A stretch of DNA of 64,000 nucleotides. It comes from Fen-1135 sp963705275 (GTDB lineage: Bacteria; Desulfobacterota; Syntrophia; Syntrophales; UBA2185). The notes under the pieces are model-generated. The model was not told where the DNA came from and did no database searches. It saw only the letters and a program-made list of their open reading frames with translations. The position numbers were made by a program, and so were the translations under genes. Numbering within the stretch: position 1 is the stretch's first letter; every line of letters starts with the position of its first letter. Below, piece after piece: positions 24,073 through 33,482 of this stretch. The stretch lies in assembly GCA_963705275.1 (NCBI GenBank), contig OY970063.1:2170001-2234000 (forward strand), given 5' to 3'.

Positions 24073-24554
24073 TTAGCATCCTCCTTTCATCAAAAAAATA
24101 TCTGTAAGAAAAAATGAAAGCCTTATCGCCGGAAACACCGGTGACGGCATATTCGGGAAAAAGTCTTTACATCACGCAAAGCCCCTTCCCCCTATTTGCT
24201 CTGCGGGCAGAAATTCTTTTCTGCCTGTATATGGACATATATTACCGTGAGCAATGAGACAATGGGGGGAGAACCCCATTATGGAGGGGGAAGACCCTAC
24301 TTTTCAGGGGAGGATCATGGCGTAAAGAAGGTTAAGGATACAATTGGAATGTAGTGCAGACCTTCAGGTCTGCTTATGGTTATCGTTACGGAATACGGCG
24401 CACCTGAAGGTACGCATTACGTAAAGGCATGACAGCCTAAGGTTGTCCCTTGGTGGCGGGTGCCAGTATGAATAACAACCCCAAAACGTTTTCAGATTTT
24501 CTTTCATCGTTCTTCGCACCAGGACGTGGAAATACAAACATTCTATCCCTGTAA
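24073..24554. other. 482-bp gap between the catabolic and signalling operons
   Basis: No gene is supported here. Visible structures are an 8-bp inverted repeat (24206-24225), a hairpin aatgggg/ccccatt (24261-24280), and a pair of related elements, accttcaggt inside the hairpin 24356-24373 and acctgaaggt at about 24411. The part nearest 24073 must contain the promoter of the permease operon; I see no clear hexamers. Confidence 0.5.
24206..24225. repeat. 8-bp inverted repeat, operator-like
   Basis: ggcagaaa and tttctgcc face each other across 4 nt, about 135 bp upstream of the permease operon start. It could bind a dimeric regulator or form a small hairpin. Confidence 0.4.
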
Positions 24555-25223
24555 TCAGTCTTCCCACAATTCCGGATCGACAACGCCGATCTTGATCGCG
24601 TACTTCAAGAGCTCCATGCGGTCGTGGACGCCCAGCTTGTTCATCAGGCTGGTGCGATGCTTTTCCACAGTCTTGGCGCTTACACAAAGTACTTCGGCGA
24701 TCTGGGCCGTGGAGTGGCCCTGGGCGACCAGGCGGAAGACCTGCTGTTCCCTTTCAGTGAGAAGTTCATAGCCACGAACTGCCACAGCCGCCGGCCGCGT
24801 CTTCAGATACTGGCCGATGACCTCTGCCTTCAGACGTGAACTGAGGAAATATTCCCCCCGATGAGCCGTCCGGATAGCTTCGAGGATATCGGTGCTCGGC
24901 GAGGCTTTGAGGACGTAGCCGAGCGCTCCTGATGCCAGGACCTGCTGGACGTAGGTTTCCTTCGCATGCATGGAGAGAACCACCACCTGCGTTGCAATCG
25001 ATGCTTCTCGGATCAGGCTTATTACTTCAAGGCCGCTGAGGCGCGGCATGGCGATATCGAGAAGGATGACATCAGGACGCAGCGTCTTCACTTTCTTCAA
25101 CGCCTCCCGACCATCCTCCGCCTCGCCGCTTACCTCCATGTCTGCCTGACTGTTCAGAAGCTGCCTGAGCCCGTCCCGCACAATAGCATGGTCATCTGCA
25201 ATCAGGATTCTGATCTTTTTCAT
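24555..25223 (-). CDS. NarL/FixJ-type response regulator
   Basis: This 222-residue regulator has a receiver domain with phospho-acceptor Asp56 (DVILLDIAMPRLSG) and the acidic pair Asp10-Asp11. A LuxR-type helix-turn-helix follows (LTEREQQVFRLVAQG, AEVLCVSAKTVEKHRTSLM, NKLGVHDRMELLKYA). It is a typical DNA-binding output protein of a two-component system. It lies 9 bp downstream of the PAS-histidine kinase gene, so that kinase is its likely partner. Its targets are unknown; the permease operon next to it is one candidate by position only. Confidence 0.95.
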   Translation of the reverse strand: MKKIRILIADDHAIVRDGLRQLLNSQADMEVSGEAEDGREALKKVKTLRPDVILLDIAMPRLSGLEVISLIREASIATQVVVLSMHAKETYVQQVLASGALGYVLKASPSTDILEAIRTAHRGEYFLSSRLKAEVIGQYLKTRPAAVAVRGYELLTEREQQVFRLVAQGHSTAQIAEVLCVSAKTVEKHRTSLMNKLGVHDRMELLKYAIKIGVVDPELWED

Positions 25224-25232
25224 TCTTGTCCT

Positions 25233-26687
25233 CTACCCTACAGGGATCTCGGCCCGTATCGTCGTGCCCTTTCCTGGTGCGGAGGCTATATCGATAGAGC
25301 CTCCGAGGGAAGCAACTCTCTCTCTCATGCTGAGAAGGCCAATGCCTCCAGGGGCTTTTCCTGCTGCTGCCCCGCGTTTTGACAGCTCTTGGCCTACGCC
25401 GTTATCCCTGACGATGAAGATGACGCGGGGATGGCTGTAAGTCAGCATGATCTCGACCCGCGTGGCTTTCGCGTGCTTGGAGATATTCGTCATGCATTCC
25501 TGAAAAAGCCTGTATAAGGCAAGTTCAATCTTCGGGTTCAGCCTCTTCTTCAGACCGAGGGTCTGAAAATCGACTTCCGTCTCCGTCCGCCTGGCGGTGA
25601 AATCATGAATAGACCACTCCAGGGCCGGTACGAGTCCCAGGTGATCCAGAAGGTCCGGACGTAGATAGGATGTCGTTTTCCGCACATTATCCGCCATCTG
25701 TTCCACCGTGCTTATCAGTCTCTGGCATCGCTTTTTCTGTGCGTCAGGTTTTGCGCTGAATGATGTCTGCAAGGCCTCCAGGTCGAAATGCAGAGACGTG
25801 AGGGCCTGGCCTAATTCGTCGTGAAGGTCGGCGGCAAGCCTCTTCTTCTCATCCTCACTGACCTCAATGAGCCGCCTCGATAGATGGCGGATTTCCTCTT
25901 CCGCCCTGATGCTCTGGGTGATATCAATGAGGTTTCCCACGACCGCTGCTTGTCCCACATAAGTGGCATGGGTTGCCCTCAAATCCACCCAGATCATCGT
26001 GCCGTCCTTCTTTATTCCTCGGAAGATATAGCGCGATGGTGAAAAGTCGGATTTCTCCCGTTTGAGTCCCCTTTCCTTGACCATCGCCCGATCAATCGGA
26101 TGGACGACATCCCAGAATGGTCTTCCGACAATATCTTCCGGCTTGTCATACCCCATCATCTCCGCGAACCGGTGATTGACGAAGCGGAAGAGCCCGCCCT
26201 GGTGGATGAAGATTGCGGAAAGGGAATTTTCCACTACGATACGATATTTTTCTTCGGAATCCTGGAGCGCTCGCTCGACCTGCTTCCGGTCTGTGACATC
26301 GATGACGAATCCCTCGTATCCGGCAACACCGCCTTTCTTGTTCTTGCGTATAGTGGCGGTGATTCTCACGTCTATGATTGTGCCGTCTCTTTTGCGAAAC
26401 CGGGTCTCAAAGTCCTGGACGGAGCCCGTCTGCTCGATGATTTCCTGGAATTGTTCACGGTCCTGAGGATCGGCATAAACGTGGAGGGATGATTTGAGAC
26501 CGAGGACATCTTCCGGGGAGTCGTAGCCAAGCATCCTGGCGCCGGCAGCGTTCATATCCAGTATGACGCCGTCGATATCCGTGAGATACACCATGGCAGG
26601 CGAGTGTTCAAAGATATGACGGAAGCGCTGTTCAGAATCGCGTATCGCTTTCTTCTTATTAATAGCGGTATTTTTCAGTTTCGTCAT
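25233..26687 (-). CDS. PAS-PAS histidine kinase (NarX/DegS type)
   Basis: This 484-residue kinase is cytosolic, with no membrane helix. PAS 1 (about 17-135) and PAS 2 (about 143-262) end in the usual VIDVTDRKQ and LIDITQSIR joints. The HisKA_3 dimerisation motif has His289 in RLAADLHDELGQAL. The ATPase domain has N box FQECMTNISKHAKA and G boxes VRDNGVGQEL and GGIGLLSMRER. This type pairs with NarL-type regulators, matching the next gene 9 bp away. Its PAS domains presumably sense a small molecule or redox state inside the cell. It forms the middle part of a signalling operon. Confidence 0.94.
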   Translation of the reverse strand: MTKLKNTAINKKKAIRDSEQRFRHIFEHSPAMVYLTDIDGVILDMNAAGARMLGYDSPEDVLGLKSSLHVYADPQDREQFQEIIEQTGSVQDFETRFRKRDGTIIDVRITATIRKNKKGGVAGYEGFVIDVTDRKQVERALQDSEEKYRIVVENSLSAIFIHQGGLFRFVNHRFAEMMGYDKPEDIVGRPFWDVVHPIDRAMVKERGLKREKSDFSPSRYIFRGIKKDGTMIWVDLRATHATYVGQAAVVGNLIDITQSIRAEEEIRHLSRRLIEVSEDEKKRLAADLHDELGQALTSLHFDLEALQTSFSAKPDAQKKRCQRLISTVEQMADNVRKTTSYLRPDLLDHLGLVPALEWSIHDFTARRTETEVDFQTLGLKKRLNPKIELALYRLFQECMTNISKHAKATRVEIMLTYSHPRVIFIVRDNGVGQELSKRGAAAGKAPGGIGLLSMRERVASLGGSIDIASAPGKGTTIRAEIPVG

Positions 26688-26717
26688 TTTTTCTGTCTTA
26701 GCTGAAATGACGGATTC

Positions 26718-29700
26718 TTATCTTCTCTGCGGCAGCGTAAAATAAAAGGTCGCTCCTTCGTTCACCTTGCCTTCCGCCCAGGCGCGGCCTCCGTGCCTCT
26801 GTACGATGCGCTCGACCGTAGCCAGCCCTACGCCCGTGCCCTCGAATTCCTCGGGCTTGTGAAGGCGCTGGAAGATTCCGAAGAGCTTGTCGTAGTACTC
26901 CATCTCGAAGCCTACGCCGTTGTCCTTGATGTAGTATACGTTTTCGTTTCCCTCGACGTAGCCGCCCGTTTCGATGAGCGCCGGATCACGGTGCTTCGTG
27001 AATTTGACGGCATTGGAAAGAAGGTTGGCATAGACCTGTTTAATGAGCGTCCTGTCGCCGAATGCGGCGGGAACATCCCGGACAGTAAACTCAATGTTTC
27101 TTTCCGGGTTGATCGTTTCAATCTCTTTCCACACCTCCCTGATGACGGCGTCCATCTCGATCTGGGACGCGGACAAATGTTTCTTCACCACGCGCGAAAG
27201 TGTCAATATATCGTCGATGAGCTGCCCCATCATCTGTGAGCTTGATCTAATAACGTTGAACTTGCGCAGCGAGTCTTCGTCGAACTCATCGCCGTGCTTC
27301 TTTAGAAGCATGCGCGCATAGCCGTCGATGGCGCGGAGCGGCGCCCTGAGGTCGTGCGACACGGAATAGCTGAAGCTCTCCAGTTCCTTGTTAGCCGCTT
27401 CCAGTTCAGCGGTCCGATCCCGGAGTATCTGCTCCGTCCGTTTGAGTTCTGTGATGTCTATGTGATGCCACAAGAGGCCGTATGACTTTCCATCTACGTG
27501 AATGGGGATAAAGTCCCGGAGGGATGTCCTGCCGTCCCGCATGGAGATCTCCTCGCCTATGACAGGCTGTCCCCCGCGGGCGATCTCCCAGATTCGTTTC
27601 ACCTGCTCATCCGGATGGAGATAGGCATTCTTTATTTTGTCGATCAGTTGACGAGGGGTGAGGCCGATCAGGTCTTCAGGCGTGTCCTCCAATCCAAAAT
27701 AGTCGCAGAATGCCTGATTGGCCATCTCAATCCTGCCCTCTCCCACAAGCAAGAGGCTGCTTTGCATACCTGCGAATAGGGCATCCAGGCGCTGAAGAGC
27801 TATTCGCAGTTCCTCTTCAGCCTGTTTGCGCTCGGTGATGTCGCTGGCTATCACCGTTGCCTTGATAATCCTGCCGTCAATCCGGTGGAACATCGTGCTC
27901 AAGAGCGCCCATATTAGGCGTCCGTCCTTCGTGCGTACCGGATACTCGACCGCCTCGCTGAGCCCCTCTCCGGACTGTCCCAGTCGAATCCGCGATGCGA
28001 GAAGTGCCTTTCCCTCATCGGCAAGAATATCGAAGGCGGTCATAGCAAGGATCTCGTCACGCGTGTAACCGAGCATAAAGCACATCGCGTCGTTCACTTC
28101 CATGAAACGCCCCGTGGCGTAATCGATGTCGTAAATGCCTGTGGGCGCGTATTTGACGAGGTGCCGGTATCGTTCCTCGCTTTCCCGCAGCGCCTCCTCA
28201 GCCTCTCGCAGCTTCGTTGAATCGAAGTAATAGCAGATAACGCCGTATTGCCCGTCCGGAAGCGCCATGCGATGCAGCTCCCACTCGTAGGCTTCCACGA
28301 TTTCCGCGTCGTGGCGCGGCCTGATGAAGTCTCGCGAGAAGTATGGCTCGCCGGTATCGAGCGTGTGGCGGAAGTGGGCGATGATTTCCTCGGCAACATC
28401 ATCGGGCCACAGTATGTGCATGGCCTCGGAGAAATCGCGGCCGATCACCGGCCGCACGTTGCGGAACGCTCCGTCCTGCGAGGAGGTGTTCATATGCGCG
28501 ATGCGGAACTGGGCGTCAACGACATAGGTGCCGAACGGCGAGCGCTCGACCAATTCTAAAAACGTCTTTTGGCTCCGGCTCAGCGCCTCCTCTGCCCGCT
28601 TGCGCTCGGTGATGTCGCGACCATAGATGTTCGCGTAACCTTCTCCAGGGATCGGCACAACGGCAATCGAATAAACGTGTTCGCCCAGTTCCACGTCCTG
28701 CTGTATCTCCTGCCCTCCGGTCATCGCCTCTGCGACGAGGGGCAGAAGATGCTCGGGCAGTTGCTTGCCGACTTCGCAAACTAATTCTGGTATCTCCACC
28801 GACGCCTGATTGCAGTAGAGAGCACTCCCGTCTGCCGATACGCGCATAACCGGGTTGGGATTCTCCTCAGGGAATCGTGCCAGCCACTCCGCCCTCTCAT
28901 GGGCCTCGCGCAAGGCCTCTTCGGCTTGCTTGCGTTCGGTAATGTCACGAGTAAGCTTGGCGAAGCCGCGCAGACGACCGTCAGAGTCACGCAGGGCAGT
29001 GATGGTGACATCGGCCCAGAAGAATGAGCCGTCTTTGCGCATGCGTTGACCTTCATCATGGTATTGTCCGGCGTTGGCGGCAATTTCCAGCTCGCGTTGA
29101 GGATAGCCCTGCTCGACAAGTTTCTGCGGATAGAAGCAGGAGAAGTGCTGGCCAATAATTTCCGTCGCCGTCCAGCCTTTCATCCGCTCGGCCCCGACAT
29201 TCCAACTGGTGACATTTCCGTTTTCATCCAACATGAAGATGGCGTAATCCTGCACGCCCTCCACCAGCAGCCGGAGCCGCTCTTCGCTTTGGGCGAGTTC
29301 TACTGTACGCTCTACTACGCGCCGCTCGAGGGTCTCATTGATCTCCTTAAGAGCAGCCTCCGCCCGCTTGAGTTCAGTGACGTCGCGCGCAGCCGCGAAT
29401 ACGCCCTGAACTTTACCAGCCTGGTCGCGGTAAACAGTTGCGTTGTAAAGCACGTCGGTCGCATTTCCCGATGCGTGACGAATCGTTAAAGGATAATCCC
29501 GGACCTGGCCTTCCGCGAGGACTTGCCGATAGCCTGCCTGTGCCGAGTGAGGGTGTGTGAAGTAGTCTGAAAAGTCCGTTCCTATCAGTTCCCTGCGGGT
29601 TCTGCCTGTTACCTGCTCGGTCGCCTCGTTCACGTCCGTAATCCTGCCTTCCGGACTGATCGTGACCAGCGGGTCGAGACTTGCTTCGATCAGGCTGCGC

Positions 29701-31574
29701 GAATACAGGGACGCGGCCTGTAGCTTAGCCGTTCGGTCACTGACCCGCTGCTCCAGTTCGATATTGAGCCGGCGAAGCGCCTCCTCGGCCTCCTTAAGAT
29801 CGGCAACGTCTACGAAGGTGATGACGACGCCCTCGATGCGGTCGTCCTGCGTGCGATAAGGTGTGATGCGGCGGATGTACCACCGGCCGTCGTCTGCTCT
29901 CACCTCCTGCGAGAGAGGCGTCAATTCGGCCAGCACGATATGCGCATCGTCAAGCAGCGTCTCATCGCTGAACCGGAGGAGGATGTCGGCGACGTGCCTC
30001 CCTACATCTGTAGTGATCAGGCTCATGAGCCGCGTGCTTGCCGGGGTGTACCGTTTTACTTTAAGCTCCTTGTCGAGGAATACGGTGGCGATGCTCGTGC
30101 TCGAAAGCAGGTTCACCACGTCGTTGTTGACGCCTTCCAGTTCATCCACCTTCTCATGGAGGCGGACGTTGATGGTGTTCAGCTCCTCGTTGAGGGACTG
30201 CAGTTCCTCCTTCGATGTCTCCAGTTCCTCATTGGCTGATTGCAGTTCTTCATTCGCCGCCGTGACTTCCTCGTTGGAGGCCTTCAGCTCGTCGTTGGAG
30301 TTTTCCAGTTGCTCGATGGTGCTCTGAAGCTCCTCACGGGTAATCTTCAGTTCGTCCTCCAGGTGCCGGATGTCGCCCGTTGCATCCACATCACGACTCG
30401 TTTTCGCGACGGGGATCCGGTAGTCCTCAAAGGTGATCAAAAGCAGTCCGTCGATCTCCCGCGGATACCGGAGGGGACTGACGACACTCCTGACAACGAT
30501 GGACTTGTTGCCGCGGCGGACGCGGGCGGTGACGGAGACTGACTTGTTGGATTGCAGACACTTGGCGATAGCCCCGCGGAGGCGGGCCCTCAGGCCTTCC
30601 CGCACCATGTCCACGACGCGCGTGGTCAGTTCCCCCGGCGGAAATGTCAGGTAGTCCTCCACGGCGCCGTGCACGTAGAGCACATGGAGCTTGCGGTCAA
30701 TCATCACGCAGGCGGGGGCAAAGCGGTCGAGCAGCATGTGCTGCGCGCCTGAGGTGAGGCTCATGCGTGAGGGCGGAGTCGCGAGCGGCGCCTTGGGTAA
30801 GGCCCTTGCCGCTTCAACGTAGTCGGCGGGAGAAGGAGCGACGCTCGGGCGCACCGGGATCTCGACGGCCACGCGGTGGCCCACGCCGATGCGGCGGTAG
30901 ATGCGCCATTTCTTTGATACCGGCTCGAAGAGTTCCTCCCGGTCTCCAACCGTCTCGGCGGTTCCGAGAAAGAGAAATCCCCCTTCGCGCAGGGCGAAGT
31001 GAAAGAGGGCGATGATCTTCTTCTGCACCTCCTGGTCGAGATAGATGAGAAGATTCCGGCAGCTGACTAAGTCCAGCCGGGAGAAGGGCGGGTCTGCCGT
31101 TATGTTCTGGGGGGCAAAGACGATCTTCTCCCTGATAGTCTTGGCCACCTGATAGTGCCCGTCTTTGCGCACGAAGAACCTCTTCAGCCGTCCCGGCGAC
31201 ACATTCTCTGCGAGCTCTTCCTTTGCATATATGCCGCTCCTGGCGGTTGCCAGCGCGGCAAGATCGGAGTCGGTGGCGAATATCTGCACAGCCACCTTCT
31301 TGCGTGACTTTTCCACCTGCTCATCAAGCACCATGGCGAGGCTGTAGGCCTCCTTGCCCGTCGAGCAGCCCGGAACCCAGATCCGTATCTCCGATCCCGG
31401 TTGGGCGTCTTCCACGATGGACGCTATGACTTTTTCTTCGAGGGTCTCCCATGCCTGGGGCTGGCGGAAGAAGTCGGTGACGCCGATCAGGAGGTCCTTT
31501 TGCAGCAGGCCGACCTCCTCAGGGTGTTCCTTGAGAAACCGGGCGTAAACATCCATGGAAGTGGATCTTGGCAA
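26718..31574 (-). CDS. CheR-coiled-coil-multi-PAS histidine kinase (5' part displaced by frameshift)
   Basis: This 1618-residue protein starts inside a CheR methyltransferase domain (VPGCSTGKEAYSLAM, FATDSDLAALATARSGIYA, SCRNLLIYLD). Residues about 400-500 form a coiled coil of repeating NEEL/SNEEL heptads. Seven PAS domains follow (beginning near the IATVFLDKELKVKRY segment), then a histidine kinase with SYSVSHDLRAPLRAIDGY and the ATPase box YIKDNGVGFEM...GTGVGLATVERIV. Natural CheB-CheR-PAS proteins carry a CheB domain and the CheR N-terminal region first; both lie in the gene ending at 31519 in another frame. The overlap (31519-31574) indicates a single-base frameshift near 31560. Here only a TTG codon is available as start. 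Confidence 0.85.
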   Translation of the reverse strand: MPRSTSMDVYARFLKEHPEEVGLLQKDLLIGVTDFFRQPQAWETLEEKVIASIVEDAQPGSEIRIWVPGCSTGKEAYSLAMVLDEQVEKSRKKVAVQIFATDSDLAALATARSGIYAKEELAENVSPGRLKRFFVRKDGHYQVAKTIREKIVFAPQNITADPPFSRLDLVSCRNLLIYLDQEVQKKIIALFHFALREGGFLFLGTAETVGDREELFEPVSKKWRIYRRIGVGHRVAVEIPVRPSVAPSPADYVEAARALPKAPLATPPSRMSLTSGAQHMLLDRFAPACVMIDRKLHVLYVHGAVEDYLTFPPGELTTRVVDMVREGLRARLRGAIAKCLQSNKSVSVTARVRRGNKSIVVRSVVSPLRYPREIDGLLLITFEDYRIPVAKTSRDVDATGDIRHLEDELKITREELQSTIEQLENSNDELKASNEEVTAANEELQSANEELETSKEELQSLNEELNTINVRLHEKVDELEGVNNDVVNLLSSTSIATVFLDKELKVKRYTPASTRLMSLITTDVGRHVADILLRFSDETLLDDAHIVLAELTPLSQEVRADDGRWYIRRITPYRTQDDRIEGVVITFVDVADLKEAEEALRRLNIELEQRVSDRTAKLQAASLYSRSLIEASLDPLVTISPEGRITDVNEATEQVTGRTRRELIGTDFSDYFTHPHSAQAGYRQVLAEGQVRDYPLTIRHASGNATDVLYNATVYRDQAGKVQGVFAAARDVTELKRAEAALKEINETLERRVVERTVELAQSEERLRLLVEGVQDYAIFMLDENGNVTSWNVGAERMKGWTATEIIGQHFSCFYPQKLVEQGYPQRELEIAANAGQYHDEGQRMRKDGSFFWADVTITALRDSDGRLRGFAKLTRDITERKQAEEALREAHERAEWLARFPEENPNPVMRVSADGSALYCNQASVEIPELVCEVGKQLPEHLLPLVAEAMTGGQEIQQDVELGEHVYSIAVVPIPGEGYANIYGRDITERKRAEEALSRSQKTFLELVERSPFGTYVVDAQFRIAHMNTSSQDGAFRNVRPVIGRDFSEAMHILWPDDVAEEIIAHFRHTLDTGEPYFSRDFIRPRHDAEIVEAYEWELHRMALPDGQYGVICYYFDSTKLREAEEALRESEERYRHLVKYAPTGIYDIDYATGRFMEVNDAMCFMLGYTRDEILAMTAFDILADEGKALLASRIRLGQSGEGLSEAVEYPVRTKDGRLIWALLSTMFHRIDGRIIKATVIASDITERKQAEEELRIALQRLDALFAGMQSSLLLVGEGRIEMANQAFCDYFGLEDTPEDLIGLTPRQLIDKIKNAYLHPDEQVKRIWEIARGGQPVIGEEISMRDGRTSLRDFIPIHVDGKSYGLLWHHIDITELKRTEQILRDRTAELEAANKELESFSYSVSHDLRAPLRAIDGYARMLLKKHGDEFDEDSLRKFNVIRSSSQMMGQLIDDILTLSRVVKKHLSASQIEMDAVIREVWKEIETINPERNIEFTVRDVPAAFGDRTLIKQVYANLLSNAVKFTKHRDPALIETGGYVEGNENVYYIKDNGVGFEMEYYDKLFGIFQRLHKPEEFEGTGVGLATVERIVQRHGGRAWAEGKVNEGATFYFTLPQRR

Positions 31575-32364
31575 GGCCCATCCTTCTTTTGATTCTCCGG
31601 ATGAGAGTGCCCGGCTTGTAGCAGCGAAAGTCGTGTCCTATTTTTGCCCGCAGGATATCCAGCACGACGCGCAGGTCGGGGTCCGTCCCCGGCTGCTCGG
31701 CGAGCCCGCGGGACTCGGTCATTAACTGCCCGGCAATTTCTATAACTGCTTCGGCCATGGCCGAAGCCGGCATAACCCTGTCGGCCACACCCGCGTCGAT
31801 TGCGCTCTTAGGCATGCCGGGATATGCGGCTGCGGCCGGGTCTTCTACGAGAGTCCTGCCGCCTGCTGCCCTTATCTCCGAAAGACCCAGGGTGCCGTCG
31901 CTTCCTCTGCCGGAGAGGAGTACGCCGATGCTCCGACGACGCTGATCGACGGCGAGGGAACAGAAGAAATGATCGATGGGCATCCGCAGTCCGTTGCATA
32001 AGACCGGTTCCTGCAGGGTGAGTTTACCTCCGCTGATGTTGAGGAATTTGTCCGGCGGGATGACGTGGATGCGATCCGTGAGCACGGGCATGCCGTCTGT
32101 TGCTTCCACCACGGCCAGCGCTGTTTGATTCTTCAATGACTTGACGGAAAGGCCCTTTTGTCCGTGCCTCATGTGACGGATGAGCACGAAGGCTAAGCCA
32201 TGACCGGCGGGCATCTTCGCGAAAAATCGCTGCAGCGATTTCATCCCTCCCGCCGCTGCCCCGACACCTACGACAATGGCAGGGGCATCGCTCGCGGCTG
32301 CAGAGCTCTCAATGGATGCGGCGACTTTTTTTGCCGCAGGCCTTTTCTTAATCTTCTTGTTCAT
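31519..32364 (-). CDS. CheB domain plus CheR N-terminus (frameshifted from the next gene)
   Basis: This 281-residue product begins a CheB/CheR fusion. The methylesterase part keeps His64 (LIRHMRHGQK) and Asp156 (SGRGSDGTLG). However, the nucleophile position in the G-A-S-x-G-G motif reads GAAAGG, with Ala37, so demethylating activity should be lost. From about residue 230 the CheR N-terminal region follows (VLDILRAKIGHDFRCYK, LIRRIKRRMGL). The frame then leaves the homology (KIHFHGCLRPVSQGTP) and the CheR domain resumes in the overlapping gene. Joined, the two give a protein of about 1880 residues. A REP-like element lies in its upstream region. Confidence 0.85.
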   Translation of the reverse strand: MNKKIKKRPAAKKVAASIESSAAASDAPAIVVGVGAAAGGMKSLQRFFAKMPAGHGLAFVLIRHMRHGQKGLSVKSLKNQTALAVVEATDGMPVLTDRIHVIPPDKFLNISGGKLTLQEPVLCNGLRMPIDHFFCSLAVDQRRRSIGVLLSGRGSDGTLGLSEIRAAGGRTLVEDPAAAAYPGMPKSAIDAGVADRVMPASAMAEAVIEIAGQLMTESRGLAEQPGTDPDLRVVLDILRAKIGHDFRCYKPGTLIRRIKRRMGLAKIHFHGCLRPVSQGTP

Positions 32365-32388
32365 TCATTCCTCCGCAATTCTCTCTTC

Positions 32389-32415
32389 TGTTATTTCGAG
32401 CAACGCGAGAAATCT
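32389..32415. repeat. REP-like dispersed repeat
   Basis: The 27-bp sequence resembles the common bacterial element TGTCATTTCGAG-(N)-AGAAATCT (here tgttatttcgagcaacgcgag followed by aaatct). It is degenerate at a few positions. It lies between the CheB/CheR gene and the decayed restriction gene. Confidence 0.45.
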
Positions 32416-32566
32416 TTGATAATAGTGCATTTTGAAGAGTATATGAAAAGCGCTCTTAGGTGTCAATGACAGTTTGGTAATATACTCGTGACAGGAGCAT
32501 GGGCTGTTCGTGATTGCGTTTTTCATCATGACGTCCTTCAGGACGAGAAAAGCACGATAGCCAAAT

Positions 32567-32917
32567 TTATAAAATTGATTGTCGCCAATTTTCATTGTTA
32601 CGCACTTTTTCTCTTTCACGAGCAGAGTTCCAATAGTCGCCATTTTTCAGATGATAGGTTTGGTTAAACAAGTCATCATCTAGTTTGTTATCCCTCATAG
32701 TTTGTATTCTTCTTACTAAAACCCGTTTGTCGAAATCTGTAAGGAAATGGTCACGATTGGTTTTTACACCGCTGACTGTACTTTTCAAATATTTCAGAAT
32801 AGCTTTACAAATTTGTCGTACTTTGCCTGTAGATGAGAAATCCTTCTCAACAAAAAAGTGGTAGGGTTTTGTAGGCTTTAATTCCTTCCATCTTTTTGTC
32901 TTAATATTAGACTCCAT
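32567..32917 (-). pseudogene. Decayed type ISP-like restriction-methyltransferase, piece 5 (C-terminal side)
   Basis: 116 residues with YHFFVEKDFSS, VRRIQTMRDNKLDDDLFNQTYH and NSAREREKVRNNENW, the pattern found after the target-recognition region of large type ISP/Eco57I-like enzymes. It continues the product of the piece above after a frame change near 32910. Downstream, the reading loses recognisable homology at about 32560. Functionless as it stands. Confidence 0.7.
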
Positions 32918-33482
32918 TCAAATAGTCGTATTTGTTTTCTCTCAGTCCGTACACGTCCTGATAAAAAACTTTACAGGTTTTCAGCTTTTTCTCTCTCTTG
33001 ATAAACAGGGCTATAGATACACCCTGCTGGATATCAAATACGTTTTCGTCCTTGCTCCCATCGGGGCTTTTCTCACCTATTCGGCTGCTTCCATGCAGGT
33101 TGAGGATATAAATCTCGTCGAAGCTTTCGCACAAATTTTTCCTCATGCCCCTATGAATTAATCCTGAAAGGTATGAGTTATTGGTTATCATCCCAATAAT
33201 ACCTTTGCCATCGCGGTCAATCTTCCAGTGGGCGAAGCGTATGAATTTAATATAGTCATCCGACAGAGGTTGAATGTTCCTTTCGATTCGGACATCTTCT
33301 TTGTAGAGCTTCATTTCTTTTTCAATGAAGTCTGATTTATTGACTGAACTTACTGAATACGGTGGGTTTCCTAATATCACCAGTATAGGTTGGTCTTTCT
33401 TGACCTTCCCTGCAAGATGCGACTCTTCAGATAGAGAAGCCATTCCTGGCAGTTCTGTCTGCTGCGAGTTCTTCCATCTCAA
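32907..33482 (-). pseudogene. Decayed type ISP-like restriction-methyltransferase, piece 4 (catalytic NPPY region)
   Basis: 191 residues holding the N6-adenine methyltransferase motif IV, ILGNPPYS, and the family wording IKFIRFAHWKIDRDGKGIIGMITNNSYLSGLIHRGMRKNL. It is joined to piece 3 by a frameshift near 33450: natural text would run from LYLTNTLEMEELA into QTELPGMASLSEESHLA. It ends at a stop after KYDYLNGV. Confidence 0.78.

Noticed and set aside
23480..24079. 199-codon minus-strand frame rich in His and Arg
   Set aside because: Out-of-frame shadow of the permease gene; the permease frame shows clear membrane helices.
24170..24195. Possible sigma54 promoter before the permease operon
   Set aside because: GG-N10-GC spacing exists on the minus strand, but the -24 box (GGGAAG) and -12 box (TTGCG) match poorly and the region is G/C-rich by composition.
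26718..32364. Chemotaxis operon
   Set aside because: CheB and CheR domains are parts of a sensor kinase fusion; no cheA, cheW or receptor genes are next to it.
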